From the NCBI RefSeq assembly GCF_013373865.1, contig NC_050470.1:5378373-5442372 (forward strand): 64,000 nt of DNA, read 5' to 3'. The translations under genes and the position numbers were made by a program. The notes under the pieces are model-generated. The model was not told the origin of the DNA. It searched no databases and saw only the letters and a list, made by a program, of their open reading frames with translations. Source of the DNA: Monomorium pharaonis (lineage: Eukaryota > Arthropoda > Insecta > Hymenoptera > Formicidae). Of the stretch, positions 39,901 through 55,696 are shown one piece after another; positions within the stretch are counted from its first letter, which is position 1, and every line of letters begins with the position of its first letter.

Positions 39901-40314
39901 TCAACCAAAACTTGCAACAAAATTGTTACAATATGTCAAATATCGCGCACTGCAAATCTATCTTTAGTCACAAGCGATCATCGCAGGTGGACGAACAGGT
40001 CGCACTTTGTAGCACAATCCGGATTTATAACAGCAAAAACACCCGCTTTTATCGAGTGCTCGCGGCCTCCGTCGAAATTAAACGAGCGCCCGCCTGACCT
40101 CCTTTGGACCGTCCTATCGTGTACATAGCTGCTTCGTGTGGACGTATTTCATCGGTGTGGAACGTTTTAATCGGTTTCGTAGTTGGAGAGACTCGTGCAA
40201 TCCTGTCGAAATCCTGTTCTGAAAAAACAGGAAGGGTTTTCGGTTTTTTAGTATTAGAGAATTCATTCTCTGGTTCGTTATGATTTCGTCAGACGAAATA
40301 ATTAAATTGTAGGA

Positions 40315-40339
40315 GACAGAGAGAGAGAGGGAGGGAGAG

Positions 40340-40382
<43 letters not shown>
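40315..40382. repeat. Compound (GA)n(GATA)n(GA)n microsatellite
   Basis: GA repeats, then GGGAGGGAGA, about five GATA units and a further GA run, all purine-rich on the + strand. Confidence 0.95.
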
Positions 40383-42540
40383 AGAAAGAAATAAAGGAGA
40401 AAAACCTAATTGATTATAAATTATAATTTAATTGTGAAAATAGAATCGTCAATTATTATACATTAAGATGCAATTAAGATTTACAGTGGTTTAATTGATT
40501 GAGAATTTTTATTTTAAGAACGCGCGCGTATGTTTGTAAGCTCTGAATCTTTTGAATTTTAAATACATCTTTAACAAACATTAATTCAACGACAGATAAA
40601 ACAGCCGCGACACAACTGTAGCATGCTACGTATAATTTGCGTATTCGGCGGCACCGACGTTCGCTATACATTCGCTATTTTAATTTAAAGCAACGTGTGT
40701 TTCGTGACGCGGACACTACGCGTTAATCGCGTACGAACGAGCGAACTGCACGAGGGAAAATCCCTGGTAAATCCCGGACGAGTGCAATTCGTGCATCGGC
40801 GCAAGCTGCAGATAGCGCGAGGACGATTGTCCGCGCCGTTGCACGTCCCCAAAACGATAACATCTCATGATCTGTCGAACGGATGAACAGAGCGTGGGGT
40901 GCGCGAATTCCGCGTCGGACCGATAATTGAAAATCAGTGTCCCATATATCGATTCGCCGGATTGTCGAATCTCTAAACGCACTCGTCCCTTCGTCTCTAC
41001 GTCTGTTCACAAGTGCGTCTATTCGTGCGTATTCAAGTTTTTGATGAAAACTGTTTTATTATTTTGACGGTGTGTTAAGCAGAAAGACTATGTCACACAT
41101 TTTATGCGAAAAGGACAGCAGAATAAAAGGAGAGGAACTATATGAAACAAAACTGTATTATAAAAATTTGCGATACATGTAGCGTAGTTTTTATTTGCAA
41201 GCAGTGAACTATTTACCTCGATATACAGATTGAACGATAAATGTCGAATATCATGAAACAATGCCACTATGCCGAATAGAAAGTTTAGCAGTATAAAGTG
41301 AAAAAATGTCAAAATTGCCAATTAGTTCTATATAAAAACATGAACATTTATTCAAACTTTTTTTTGGTATCTAGAATTTCTGGAAAATTTAAAAAATTGA
41401 TTACAAATAGATACCATCAATTCCTTTAAAAAAAATATTTTTGCGTTTAAAATGATCTGTAAAAATGGTTTAGAATAAAACAATAACTTCTGAATATAAT
41501 TACTTATTCTTGACACATAAAAAAGTTAAGTTTAAATAACCAAACTTGATAGAAAAACTTTTAAATTTCTTAAAAATTTTTTAAAAGACATTATTTAGAA
41601 GTAATCCAATAACGTGAGAACTAAATTCACATAAAAAGTAAGCGAGCAGCGGACGCTGTAGCGACAATGCATTCCGTGATAAATTCACTGGTTCGTTTCC
41701 GCTCGTTTTCGCCGTATGCGTCGTCGAGAAGGATAATTTTTCGCGTTGTAATCGGTGTAATCCTCGTATCCGAGTCAGCCAGCCGAATATGAATGCTAAG
41801 AGGATTTTCCGGATTTTGAGGATGCGATGCGCGACCGCGAAGGGGACGCCCAACAAATTATGCAACGCGCGGTCGGCCGCGCGATAACGAGCGGCTGAAA
41901 AATCGCGACTCTCCCGGTCGCGAGATAAAGCAGGCCGCTCGTTGTAAAACGCGTTTTATTATGAAACGGCTGTTCCATGCGAATCAACGTGTGGTCGCAG
42001 ATTTAAAATTTCACTTATACATATATCATGTATATCAGATCAATACTGTCGACGTCATGTAGCTCTTGTTAGAACTATTAATTTACTGTTATTTTCTTTC
42101 TGTATTGACGAATTTGTGCCATCACATAACTGTGAATTACTACACAAATTCTGTAAATAATTATTAGAATTTTTTATATGACAATTTGAAATTACGAGTA
42201 GTTACGATATGTATAAGGATTATAATATTATCTTCTACTCTATTAAAATAGATAGGTTAAATTAATAGTGTTTACATAACAATTATATTTTATATATTAT
42301 ATTTAAATATGTCTATTTAAAATTATATATTGGTTAATTTAAATTTCTCATAGAAAGACTCATATAATGGTATATTTTTCATATATCAGATTACTTGCAA
42401 TTTTGCTAAATTAATCAAAAGATAAAATGATTAAAAGATGCTATTTTATAGATAATTATTTTTATTTTGCGAGCGTAAATTACTGAATCAATAGGTTTAA
42501 AAATACCATATTTTTCTTTTTATACTAGTACTATTCTTCT
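40383..42540. other. Presumed intron with two strong CpG-rich islands
   Basis: The islands at 40610-41030 and 41640-42000 are dense in CpG and open in several frames on both strands (63-95 codons). The lack of one preferred frame argues for regulatory or merely GC-rich DNA, not exons. Confidence 0.55.
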
Positions 42541-42550
42541 CAAATTCCAG

Positions 42551-42635
42551 TGTAGAAGCATGGACGTAAAACGAGCAATATTGGCTGTCTTAAACGATTC
42601 GCGAGTAGAAGGGGTTATAATACGAAGAACGGAGG
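42551..42635 (+). other. Candidate short coding exon, phase-compatible with the 49892 exon
   Basis: Seen: a long pyrimidine-rich stretch ends in CAAATTCCAG at 42541-42550, and GTAAGA follows the segment at 42636. Only phase 0 is open: 28 codons plus one base, reading CRSMDVKRAILAVLNDSR and then VEGVIIRRTE. It leaves phase 1, exactly what the exon at 49892 needs; the junction codon would be GGA (Gly). Against it: acceptor-like sequences are common in this AT-rich DNA, no domain is recognised, and the opposite strand is open across the same island. It is a prediction from splice signals only. Confidence 0.2.
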
Positions 42636-45349
42636 GTAAGAGTACAAAAGAAAGGTGGGGAGACACAGAGAAACAGGACAGAAGTAACTGTTCGGACGGA
42701 AGTTCCAATTGCCGACTGGATCTATATTTAATAAGACAGGAGAGTTATACTTTCCGCCGGGGCGGTCGGTCGCGACGCGCAGTTCGAGTACGAAAGTTTC
42801 GTCGGAATTATCCTCTACTTCGCCGGCACCGGCCTTAGGTCCGCCATCGCCTGAGATAATTAAATATATCCGCGCACGAAAATGTTGAAATGGATTTTCC
42901 CCCAGACGAGAGCCGCGATAAGGAATTTCCCATCCGGGAAACAACGTTGTCGGAGAAAGTTTCCCTTTCCTTGTTGTTTCCCCTTTTCTCTATTATATCA
43001 CTTTCCCTTTATTTTGTTGATGATCATGTGTCGTGTTAAATCGAATCTTGAGTTATATCAGTCATGATATTGCAAAGATTATAGAAACCTAAGGAATGAG
43101 TCGCTTAGCAATTTTGATAGCATCTCACTAAGCTCTTAATTATATACAGTGCTACTCTAATTTATTTTTTAAATATTTAATTTTATTTATTATTAATTAA
43201 AGAGTCTAAGAAAACACATTTAAATTACAAAAATTATTATATAATTATTCTGTAATGTTTTAATTAAGATTTCCATGTTGCCAATAATATTTATACTCAT
43301 ATATATGGAAAAATGTTTACCTATATATAATTGTAAGTTTTAAAATTAATTATTATAATTACAGCTACTATTTAGGAACGTCTTTATACATAAATACTGC
43401 ATAATCTGTTAGATAACAATTTCTAATAGAATTGATCAAAATTTGTATTTGATATATAATTTAAAAAGAGACTCGTTTAGAACATAATTTTTTATTGCCA
43501 TTGTGATACACCTGTGTGTTACGCAGCTGTTTGGCGCGGCATATAAATTCAGAAGTGTTGCAGTATACGTATATACAATAGATATCTATTTCTTGAAAAT
43601 AGTATTGAGGCGCAATATACGATTTTATTGTTCTTCTGAGACCCTAGAGCGGTATACGATAAGGGTTTGGGTCGAAATTGTTACGGGGACTTCTTGAGAG
43701 GAGTACCATTAAGTTCCATTTTTTCTTTACCTCAATTGAGTTAGCCTCGCGCGAACTTCCACTCAGTAAAGTTAGTCGCGAATGAAGGACTATAATTATT
43801 ATGCCGCATAGCGCGACTGGGCTCGCGGCACTGCGACATCCAGATCCCGAAGGAACCTACTCGCGCTCATTTAATTCTCCAAACCGACAATCTTCGATAA
43901 GGAAGATATTCCTCGTGTGTTGCTTTCATAATTCAAGAAAAAATTCTCTTTAGTTACAAAATTTTATTGAAATTACTATAATTTATCTTATAAATTATCC
44001 ATTTTCGTAATCTTTATAAATCACTAATCTTAGTTATAAGTATTTTTTATAATTATTGAATAATTATTTAATAATTGAATAAAACAAAACTAATTTTGGA
44101 AATATTTTTTCTACACGTTAATATTTCGATAAAAACGAAAAAGACGAATATAATCGATGCGCTAAAAGATTTCACAGCAAATGAAAAAAAAATTGGGCGG
44201 AAAGCGAATAAATTAAAAAGGGGGATGTGTTGCGCCAACTGGTGAAAATTGAAGTCGACATTTTTCGACCGTCCATTCATTCTTTAATCAATGAATTCCC
44301 TATTGGATTTTTGCCCCTCAGAATTTTATTTGTGACCACAACTCGTCAAGCTCAATTATCCGTTTAATAAATGCTATAAATAATTTTTTATTTTCCGCTA
44401 GAAGCGGAAAATTTGGTAAATTTATACTCTCTTTATAATCAAATGATTGACATTTGACATTTTTGAGGGAGGCATTTATTTTAGAATTTCATATTACTAA
44501 TATATAAATTTATAAATTTTTATATTTTCTTTCACTGAAATACAATATTGTGAAATATTATCAATGATGTCTATCTTACTTGTTTTTTATTTATTTCTAA
44601 AAACAAGTTTATTGAAATTTTTAACATTATATAAGTATACATTTAACATTATATAAGATAAAAAAACTTATAAATGTTAAAATTTGTAGAAGCTGAACTG
44701 TATATAAAATTGCACTCTTATTAAATATATTAATTATATTTTTTTGTTTCTTGTAAAAGTTTTCTAACTTTTACAAAATATAATTTTTTATAATTGCTGC
44801 TCTTTTTATTCAATATCTTTCGAGATAATTATCATTGAGGAAGACATAATCTCACTTTTGATACCTTCCTGTCTAACTGTCGTGCGTGTTAAAACCCTTT
44901 ATCTTTGTGAGTAGCTTGTATCGCCATATTGTACAGTCGTAATCCAGTTTCTAGACATATCGAGATATCCACTCCCACAATAATGCCGACATGATGGAAG
45001 GGCGCGGAGGACGAGGGGAGTCACGTAATTTGTAATCATGCGACGCATTATGATTCATCGCGATAAACCTGCGTGTGCTTGCCTCACCCAGCAACGTACT
45101 CGAGTATCAACACGTCTACATAATTGTGACCGATGGTTGCCCGATTTTCACAACGCGCTTGCAAATCGACCAGGCAAACAACATTGTTCGTTCAATCTGA
45201 ATCTTTTTTGAAAACACAAACTTGATAAAAATATTGCTGGATTGTTTGGCAGAAATTTTATCAACATATTTTATAAAATAATACACAATAAATCAATCTT
45301 GCGACATTGGATATTGTGTATTAATCCAACAAAAATTTTTTTTACTTGA

Positions 45350-45354
<5 letters not shown>

Positions 45355-45389
<35 letters not shown>
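45355..45389. repeat. (TG)n microsatellite
   Basis: A pure alternating TG run of 35 bases in AT-rich DNA. Confidence 0.96.
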
Positions 45390-45391
<2 letters not shown>

Positions 45392-46790
45392 TTAATAATT
45401 ATTAAAGTTAAATAATTAACAGGGTTTATAATAACGAAAATACAGAGATGTTTTAGTCATTTAGTAGAGAAAATGTGCTTTCGTACTATTAACCTTTCTT
45501 TAAAATTGTGTATATACTTAAAAAAATAAATATGAAGAAATTGTATATGTAAATTAATAAATTTTATTCACAATTACTGATATTCAGTGGATAAAAATGT
45601 AGGACAGTTTCTAATTATTTGCTTGGAAACGGTTTTTCCTTACACTTTTTATCGCAAATTATCGGATTTAAAAATTCTGATTTCCACAAACGCCTGTATA
45701 TTGTTTGTGCTTCATCAACTCATTGTAAAAATGACGAGAGAAACGAAGAGAGAAAAAGGGAAGAGGGTGGAATAATATTTCCATTTCGCTTTATTATGCT
45801 CGGAACTAGAAATCTCCTCCTTACCACCGTTTGTTGCCGTTCTCTCGCAACATAATTATTCTTCGTTGCAGCCGCGTACAGTTTTTTCCCTCTCTTCCCT
45901 CCCAACGTTTTTGTTGCATTTGGCCGCGGTTTTATAATCGCTCGTTGTTTTAGGCGAATGGGGGAATTCCCTTATTCTCTCTCTTTCTCTCCCATCCCCT
46001 CTCTCTACCTATCTGCCTGTCTTTGTCCATCTCTGCTACTCTTCTTTCTTCCTTGCACCGTCTTTCGCGAAGGTACTTTCTCGGTTAACGACGGCGGGAA
46101 GAAAAATAAGTAGTGCCACTCATTTTTAATGCAGGACATAAAGCGGTGTGCATCTTGAGAGCAAGCGTGCGCGCGAAATCCACTCGCTAAATTGAATTTT
46201 AAAGGAACGTTCGGTTTAAAAACCGATTTGCAGCCGGAATAGAAAAGCCGCGCCTCGAAAAAATTTGAAAGTGCAAGTATGCAACTGGTGCAAGCAAGCG
46301 TACCGCATTACGAGCATCGTGTATCTACTCGAAAGCTCATGTTTCCTTAATGAGAGTGATTCTCGAAGTAAATTTAACAAATGAGTATGCGGATCTTTTT
46401 CGCGTGCGTAGTTGATACATAATGCCGACATGAAAATGTAAACTGTTTAGTTTGCAATAATTAATAATTATTATCGGTCTTTACACTACTTAATAATTAA
46501 TATCAGACCTTTATTGCCTAGTAATTTTTTATCCATCATTATAAAAGATTACTACTTTTATAACTATTATGAATTTGCATATTTTATGGCACCGATTTAG
46601 AGAACTGTAGCAATTATACAGGCGAGTAATGTCTCCATCAGATCTCCTAGTAACACGAGACTCCAGAAACGCTCCGGCTAACGGACTTCTCTCGACGCAG
46701 GTTTTCATCGTTACGCTCCTCGAGTTTAACAGCTCGTTCGCAATTGTTTGCTTGTCTCTCGTCACGGTAGTAAGTCACTGAGATTTTTCG

Positions 46791-46794
<4 letters not shown>

Positions 46795-46832
<38 letters not shown>
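46795..46832. repeat. (GA)n microsatellite
   Basis: A GA tract with one G insertion, followed by purine-rich sequence to about 46925. Overlapping minus-strand ORFs rich in Ser-Leu come from this tract. Confidence 0.95.
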
Positions 46833-46834
<2 letters not shown>

Positions 46835-48944
46835 ACGAAAAAGAGAAAAAAGAGCACAGTGTGGGATAGAGAAAACAGAATAAAACAGGCGTGAGAGACA
46901 GCGAGAGCAAAAGAGATACTGCAAAAATCCGGAGCACACGGATTTTTACGAGCCACTCGCGAAACGGAAGTCGATAAAAGAAGAGCGGACTGTTCCCTCT
47001 CCCGTCTGTATTGTAATTAATTATGAAACGTTCGGTGAGAGAAGCGGGGACAAGCAGGGTGCTGGAGGAGGGCGGTTAGGCGGCGGTACGAGCGGCCATA
47101 AAAAATTCTCTATACGAGGCGCAGTCACCTCGTAACCGTACTCGAGCGTGCATTCGCTCGGGCGCAGCGCTGTGACAGCGGGATTTTTCCGATCGTCCTA
47201 TGTGAATAAGAGGAGAATTTATAGCAGCAGTAGTTAACTGGTATATAGCGGCGACGTTAATGCTCTTGAATATAAGCGGAACGGTAACGTTAATGCGGTC
47301 GATTAAAGCGACGTTTTTCAGCCGTTTATGTAAACGACGTAATGTCTAAGTAGAAAAATGGTTGAATAAACAAATGCATATGCATACATGGATATTTTAT
47401 TAATATTATCGAATAAAAATTAAATATCGGAAATTTTAGGGAACAGAATTACAAAAGATAGAGGGAGAGGGAGAGCGAAAGAGATGAAAATTTAATTACG
47501 CGTGGAAATATTCATGTATTTATAATTCACTATACGATCGAGGTCTCATAGGAGATGCGAGATTTTTGACAATCCACGGAAGCTATTTTGAAAGAGCTCA
47601 GGTCACAATGCCGCATTTCCTCGCTCGGTGCCGAAATAGACGGATTTCTGCAATCGCGGGCACCGAATGAAGCCTTTGACAGCGGCCATTTCTGAAAGTG
47701 CTCCAGCATCTTTGAGAATTTCGCCGTCGCTCGAAGAGAGATGAAAGGATTTGTATTCCTGTTACGGTATTGCGCGATACATCAAACGCAAAACAAATTT
47801 GTGCGCGCACGGGGGACGCATTGTGATATCATAAGCTATCATAAGCGACAGCTCGTGACCCTCTTCTCCTCCGGCGCTCTCGTCCGTTCATCTCGCGGGA
47901 TGTAATCCCGCTGGCAACGACATTTCCGGTATAGGTAGTAATGCGAAAAGACATTTCCACGGTGGCGATTCAATTCTCGACACCGCGCACTGAGACAGTA
48001 TAGATGCGCTCGAAAAAGAAAATATTATTTGACATTCGATATATTGCTTTGTCATAAACTGAAAGAGAAACATATTTTGAAAAGAAATAAGTGAGATCTT
48101 TTATGTAATAACTTAAATAGTCACGTGTCAAAACCGTTTATTTTTAACTTTTATTGATCCATTTATCATGATTTATTTTTATAATGTTACATTTAAAATA
48201 AAAATTGAAAACTAAAGACTATATTTGATTTATATATATTGTAGTTTATTTTTTATAACAAAATAGAATCATTTTAGGGTACAAAAGAATTAATTTTAAT
48301 TACTTTTTCCATAATTTAAACACACGCAAAAAATTTAGTTGCAAAAAATACTGTAATAAGACAAAACCCAATCAAATGTCCAATAGTAGCTACGTTAAAT
48401 GTATGGAGAGAGATTAATTAAACAAAGCGAAACACAAGAGGATGGATCATATCGCAAATTGGTGAAATCAAAAAGTTGCTTTACGCTCTTTTACGCGCAA
48501 TGCACGGCTGATCACATCGTTTGATTAATCAAAAAACCCGATTCATCTCGACGCAGCTTTATCGATGCATTAACGGCGACACAATTTACGCTTTATATAC
48601 ACACGCTCGGCAATTTACCTTGTTTGTGGTGACGAAAAAACTTGCACAGTATACAATCGATAAAATATGGTAGTCGTCATTGGTCGCCATCAAATCTCCA
48701 TATGTTCAAATGAACGGAATTGAGAATTGCAGAATTTGTGCAAATTCAGACGTATTATGAAAGTTATTGGAAGCTCACATCTTTTTTAGCTCTTTTAGTC
48801 CTTGAATTTTCATATTTTTCCATAACATAATTTTTACAAGAAGTTGATATTTAATCAAATGTTTTTTTACAGTTTTATTCTTTAGTATCTGTAATTTAAA
48901 AGTGTAATTACGGAAACATCTTGTGCAATGTAACTCTCTAAATT

Positions 48945-49158
48945 ATCAGTGAAAACTCGATCAAATCAGTAAAAATACACTGACTTTCAGTGATATACTT
49001 ATAATCACCTATCAATCAGTGAAATAAATACATTGATCTTTCAGTGATAATACACTAATTCTGAAATGAAAATCACTGAAAGACTGAATATTCACTGATT
49101 ATCACAATTATAAGTATGCCACTGCAAATCAGTGAATATCCACTGATTGCGATTCAGA
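48945..49158. mobile_element. Foldback segment packed with TCAGTGA / TCACTGA motifs
   Basis: Seen: CAGTGATATACTTATAAT at 48988-49005 pairs with the inverse of 49107-49124 at 16 of 18 positions. At least eight copies of TCAGTG or CACTGA in both orientations fill this 214-bp segment (for example near 48946, 48987, 49016, 49041, 49073, 49091, 49129 and 49140). The stem is broken but long, and it centres near 49055. It ends about 730 bp before the GDNF-receptor exon. It may be a foldback mobile element or a palindromic tandem array; I see no coding potential. Confidence 0.55.
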
Positions 49159-49891
49159 GAGAAGCTAAATGCGAAATGAATTCATAAGTTTCTAAATTTT
49201 CTCTCAATTGCCTTTAATTTAAAATGTATTGATATATTAATATTTTTTTGAAATGTATAACTGAATGTAACTTCATGTAGTTTTTATTACATTTACAAAA
49301 AATCTTTGACAAGAATGTAATTTTGAGTGCAAATCTTTTGTTACTTTACTATTTTTATTATTGCATCAATAAACTTCTAGGACGTTTCAATAAATTTTGT
49401 CCCAAACGCGAATTATCCACCTAAGTGAAAAAAAAATTATTTCGTCATAATTTATTTGTGCTGATTTATGACGAGTCGGTACAGGCGCCCATTTTATTCA
49501 CGACTCCCCGTTTTCATTCAAACTATCCGTGCGCGTCTAATGAAATATAATTTGTCGTCGTCGGAGAGTTTCACGTCGGCCAGTTATAAATAACGGAAAC
49601 GCTTTATCGCAGGGATATTAAATCATTGCGCACTCTCGCTTTTCCTCTCTTGCCCCTCCGTCTTGCGAGCAGCATTTTGTCGTGCGATAATTTGCCGTAA
49701 TAACGACGAATTTCCCGAATTTTTCGGCGCTGGCGAACTGATCTCAATGGAATTCCCTTTCTATTTTTTCCTTTTCCCACCGTAACGTCGGGTTTTAATC
49801 TTGCCCGCCGCGCAGCGGCGCGAGAAAAATGTTACAGGTGCATTCTTCATGTACGGACTGGCGTTTTAATATGGCGTCGATCCTGTTTCAG
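49159..49891 (+). other. End of the intron before the GDNF-receptor exon
   Basis: AT-rich up to about 49470, then a GC-richer stretch (49470-49880) that contains a pyrimidine-rich block near 49620-49680 and ends in the real acceptor TCCTGTTTCAG. No further exon seen. Confidence 0.6.
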
Positions 49892-50014
49892 GATCCGGCA
49901 TCAAGATACCGATGGCCATTCTGAATTGTCTCTACGCCCGCCAATTGTGCTACGAGGATCCATCCTGCAGCGCTATTTTGGAGATTATACCGAGAGTCTG
50001 CGGTCCGGAATTAG
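49892..50014 (+). CDS. Gfrl: Internal exon encoding a GDNF-receptor/GAS1 domain core (GDNF family receptor-like)
   Basis: Seen: the sequence TCCTGTTTCAG precedes the exon and GTGAGT follows it at 50015. The 123-nt exon is open in the frame entered with two bases (GA), giving 40 full codons plus one base, so both introns are phase 1, as is common for shuffled extracellular modules. The product contains CLYARQLCYEDPSC followed by SAILEIIPRVCGPEL, that is C-x6-C-x5-C-x10-C. Known: this cysteine spacing matches the GDNF-receptor/GAS1 domain, as in GFR-alpha proteins. These are cell-surface receptors, and in insects the member is the GDNF-receptor-like protein reported to work with NCAM/FasII. Inference: this is one exon of a large, long-intron gene whose other domain exons lie mostly outside the window. 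A second frame is also open through the exon, but it lacks the cysteine pattern. GAS1-like is the alternative identity. The domain call is firm; the gene name is tentative. Confidence 0.82.
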
Positions 50015-54109
<4,095 letters not shown>

Positions 54110-54451
54110 CCCGTCTTTTCCGGTCTCTCCCCGTCTCTCCTTATTTCTTCCGGTCTCTCCCCGTCTCTTCCGTCTCTCCCCGTCTCTCCCGGTCTCTCCC
54201 CGTCTCTCCCGGTCTCTCCCCGTCTCTCCCCGTCTCTCCCGGTCTTTCCCCGTCTCTCTCGGTCTCTCCCGGTCTCTCTCGTCTCTCCCGGTCTCTCCCC
54301 GTCTCTCCCGGTCTCTCCCCGTCTCTCCCCGTCTCTCCCGGTCTCTACCCGTCTCTCCCCGTCTCTCCCCGTCTCTCCCGGTCTCTCCCCGTTTCTCCCC
54401 GTCTCTCCCGGTCTCTCCCAGTCTCTCCCGGTCTCTCCCGGTCTCTCCTGG
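54110..54451. repeat. 10-bp minisatellite, unit (C/G)GTCTCTCCC, over 30 copies
   Basis: Seen: tandem copies of CGTCTCTCCC and GGTCTCTCCC fill about 340 bp, with a few variant units at the start (CGTCTTTTCC, CTTATTTCTTC). The last units run to CCTGGTAGATATGAG at the junction with the LINE fragment. A 10-bp unit without a stop codon gives long open frames on both strands (repeats such as GRDGERRGET on the minus strand). These are artefacts of the repeat. Confidence 0.95.
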
Positions 54452-54462
54452 TAGATATGAGA

Positions 54463-54874
54463 GAAACGCAATTGAATAAATTGCAAGTAGCACAGAATCG
54501 GGTTATGCGAGTAATATTACAATAATAGATACACCAAAATAGAACATATGTTACAAACGTTGCAATTTATTCTATAAAACAGAGACTACATTACATATAA
54601 AATAGAGACAAATTACTTAAGGGATAGACTAGAAGTAATTAGTAATGAAAATGGAAGAAAAACAAGACAGGAAGGGACTATCGCAATAAAATTCGTTAGA
54701 ACTAAAAATGCGCAAAAAAGCGTGTGTTACGTGGGCGTAAAATTATACAATACTTTGCCAACAGAAATTAGAAGTTGTGAAAGAATTGATGTATTTAAAC
54801 GGATGTTAAAGAAGCATGTATGTAAATCTATGTAAAACGTAATAGCTAAGAAAGCTAAATAAACTTCGATCAAT

Positions 54875-54877
<3 letters not shown>
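54463..54877 (+). mobile_element. 5'-truncated, frameshifted LINE (non-LTR retrotransposon) 3' end
   Basis: Seen: three shifted frames together give the C-terminal part of a LINE reverse transcriptase. The first, at 54463, reads ETQLNKLQVAQNRVMRVILQ and then a stop. The second, at 54527, reads RYTKIEHMLQTLQF. The third, at 54571, reads SIKQRLHYI. An open stretch of 72 codons at 54617-54832 then contains VKLYNTLPTEIRSCERIDVF and KRMLKK before a TAA at 54833. Known: the order 'LQ..QNR..R.IL', 'R.YT.I..ML..L', 'SI.QR' and 'YN.LP.EIR.....FK..LK' is typical of the C-terminus of insect non-LTR elements. The short 3' tail has AAATAAA and runs into (TC)n. The polymerase core, endonuclease and ORF1 are missing. 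The copy is dead. I cannot assign a clade with certainty. Confidence 0.85.

Positions 54878-54904
<27 letters not shown>
54878..54904. repeat. (TC)n tract at the LINE 3' end
   Basis: A short pure TC run follows the LINE tail (CGATCAATCAATC). Together with the (CT)n and CT-rich minisatellite on the 5' side, it brackets the LINE fragment with like repeats. Confidence 0.95.
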
Positions 54905-54908
<4 letters not shown>

Positions 54909-55696
54909 GCTCAATATTATACACATTTGAAATTAACGAACATGGCTAATCAATGTCATTATTTATGAAATTAGTCCCCTATTATTCTGTGATTACAAAA
55001 ACATTTTTTTTTCTTTTTTAAATATTGAAGAGGAAATCATATATTCTTATTAAATTTGAACAAAATTAAAGTGTGATATTGTTTTAGCTACACTACTAGA
55101 TTTCGCGACTACAATTCGCGTATTTGGACTAAACCATGATCAGATTTCCAGTGCTATAATTATGATGTGATTACCATATCTCGCAGCGGACACGTATAAA
55201 TTAATAATTTGTTTACAAACGAAATTATATCATATCTTTTACATTGTTATTAATTAAAATAAAACGTTAAGTGCAAAAGCTCAATAAATAAATTTAGTAA
55301 TTTCAGGAAATTTCTTAAAAAATCAGCAATTTATGAAATGTTGTAAGGTTAGAGATTCAGATGCTTTTCTTTCTTGATTTTTTTTTAAACTAAAATATCA
55401 TGGTATTTCCCACACCTTTAATTAATTTTTTAAGGAGCATCTTAAAAAATGTTTTTAACTTTAAGTTTGAAAATACTATAACCGCTGCAAATAGAAAATA
55501 TTTAACATTTTTATATAATTATCTTTTAATAACATTCTCTAACTCTTCTTTTGACTAAAAAAAAACTTTGCTTTCCTTTCTGCATCAAATTCTACTTTTT
55601 CCCTCCAAATTTCTCCCATTGTCTTGTAATTTTCTCATTCTGAGAAAAATACTTCTATCTAGCAACATCGCGGCTTGAACAAATCTCGCGAGAAAC

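Larger units (their letters stand above)
32604..40314. other. Presumed intron
   Basis: Islands at 33580-33980, 34180-34570, 35390-35540, 36340-36560 and 39180-39560. The 104-codon minus ORF at 34292 and others have no domains. 36600-39100 is almost uniformly AT-rich and empty. Confidence 0.55.
42636..48944. other. Presumed intron
   Basis: Islands at 42640-42980, 43700-43880, 44880-45180, 45780-46430, 46610-47340 and 47530-48010. The 109-codon minus ORF at 42615-42944 reads protein-like in part (VEDNSDETFVLELRVATDRP) and has an acceptor-like TTATCTCAG on the minus strand but no good donor. The region otherwise holds AT-rich DNA and microsatellites. Confidence 0.5.

Noticed and set aside
55190..55320. 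Search for a second GDNF-domain exon downstream of 50014
   Set aside because: No stretch to 64000 showed the C-x6-C-x5-C spacing with splice sites in phase 1; the next domain exon is probably outside the window.
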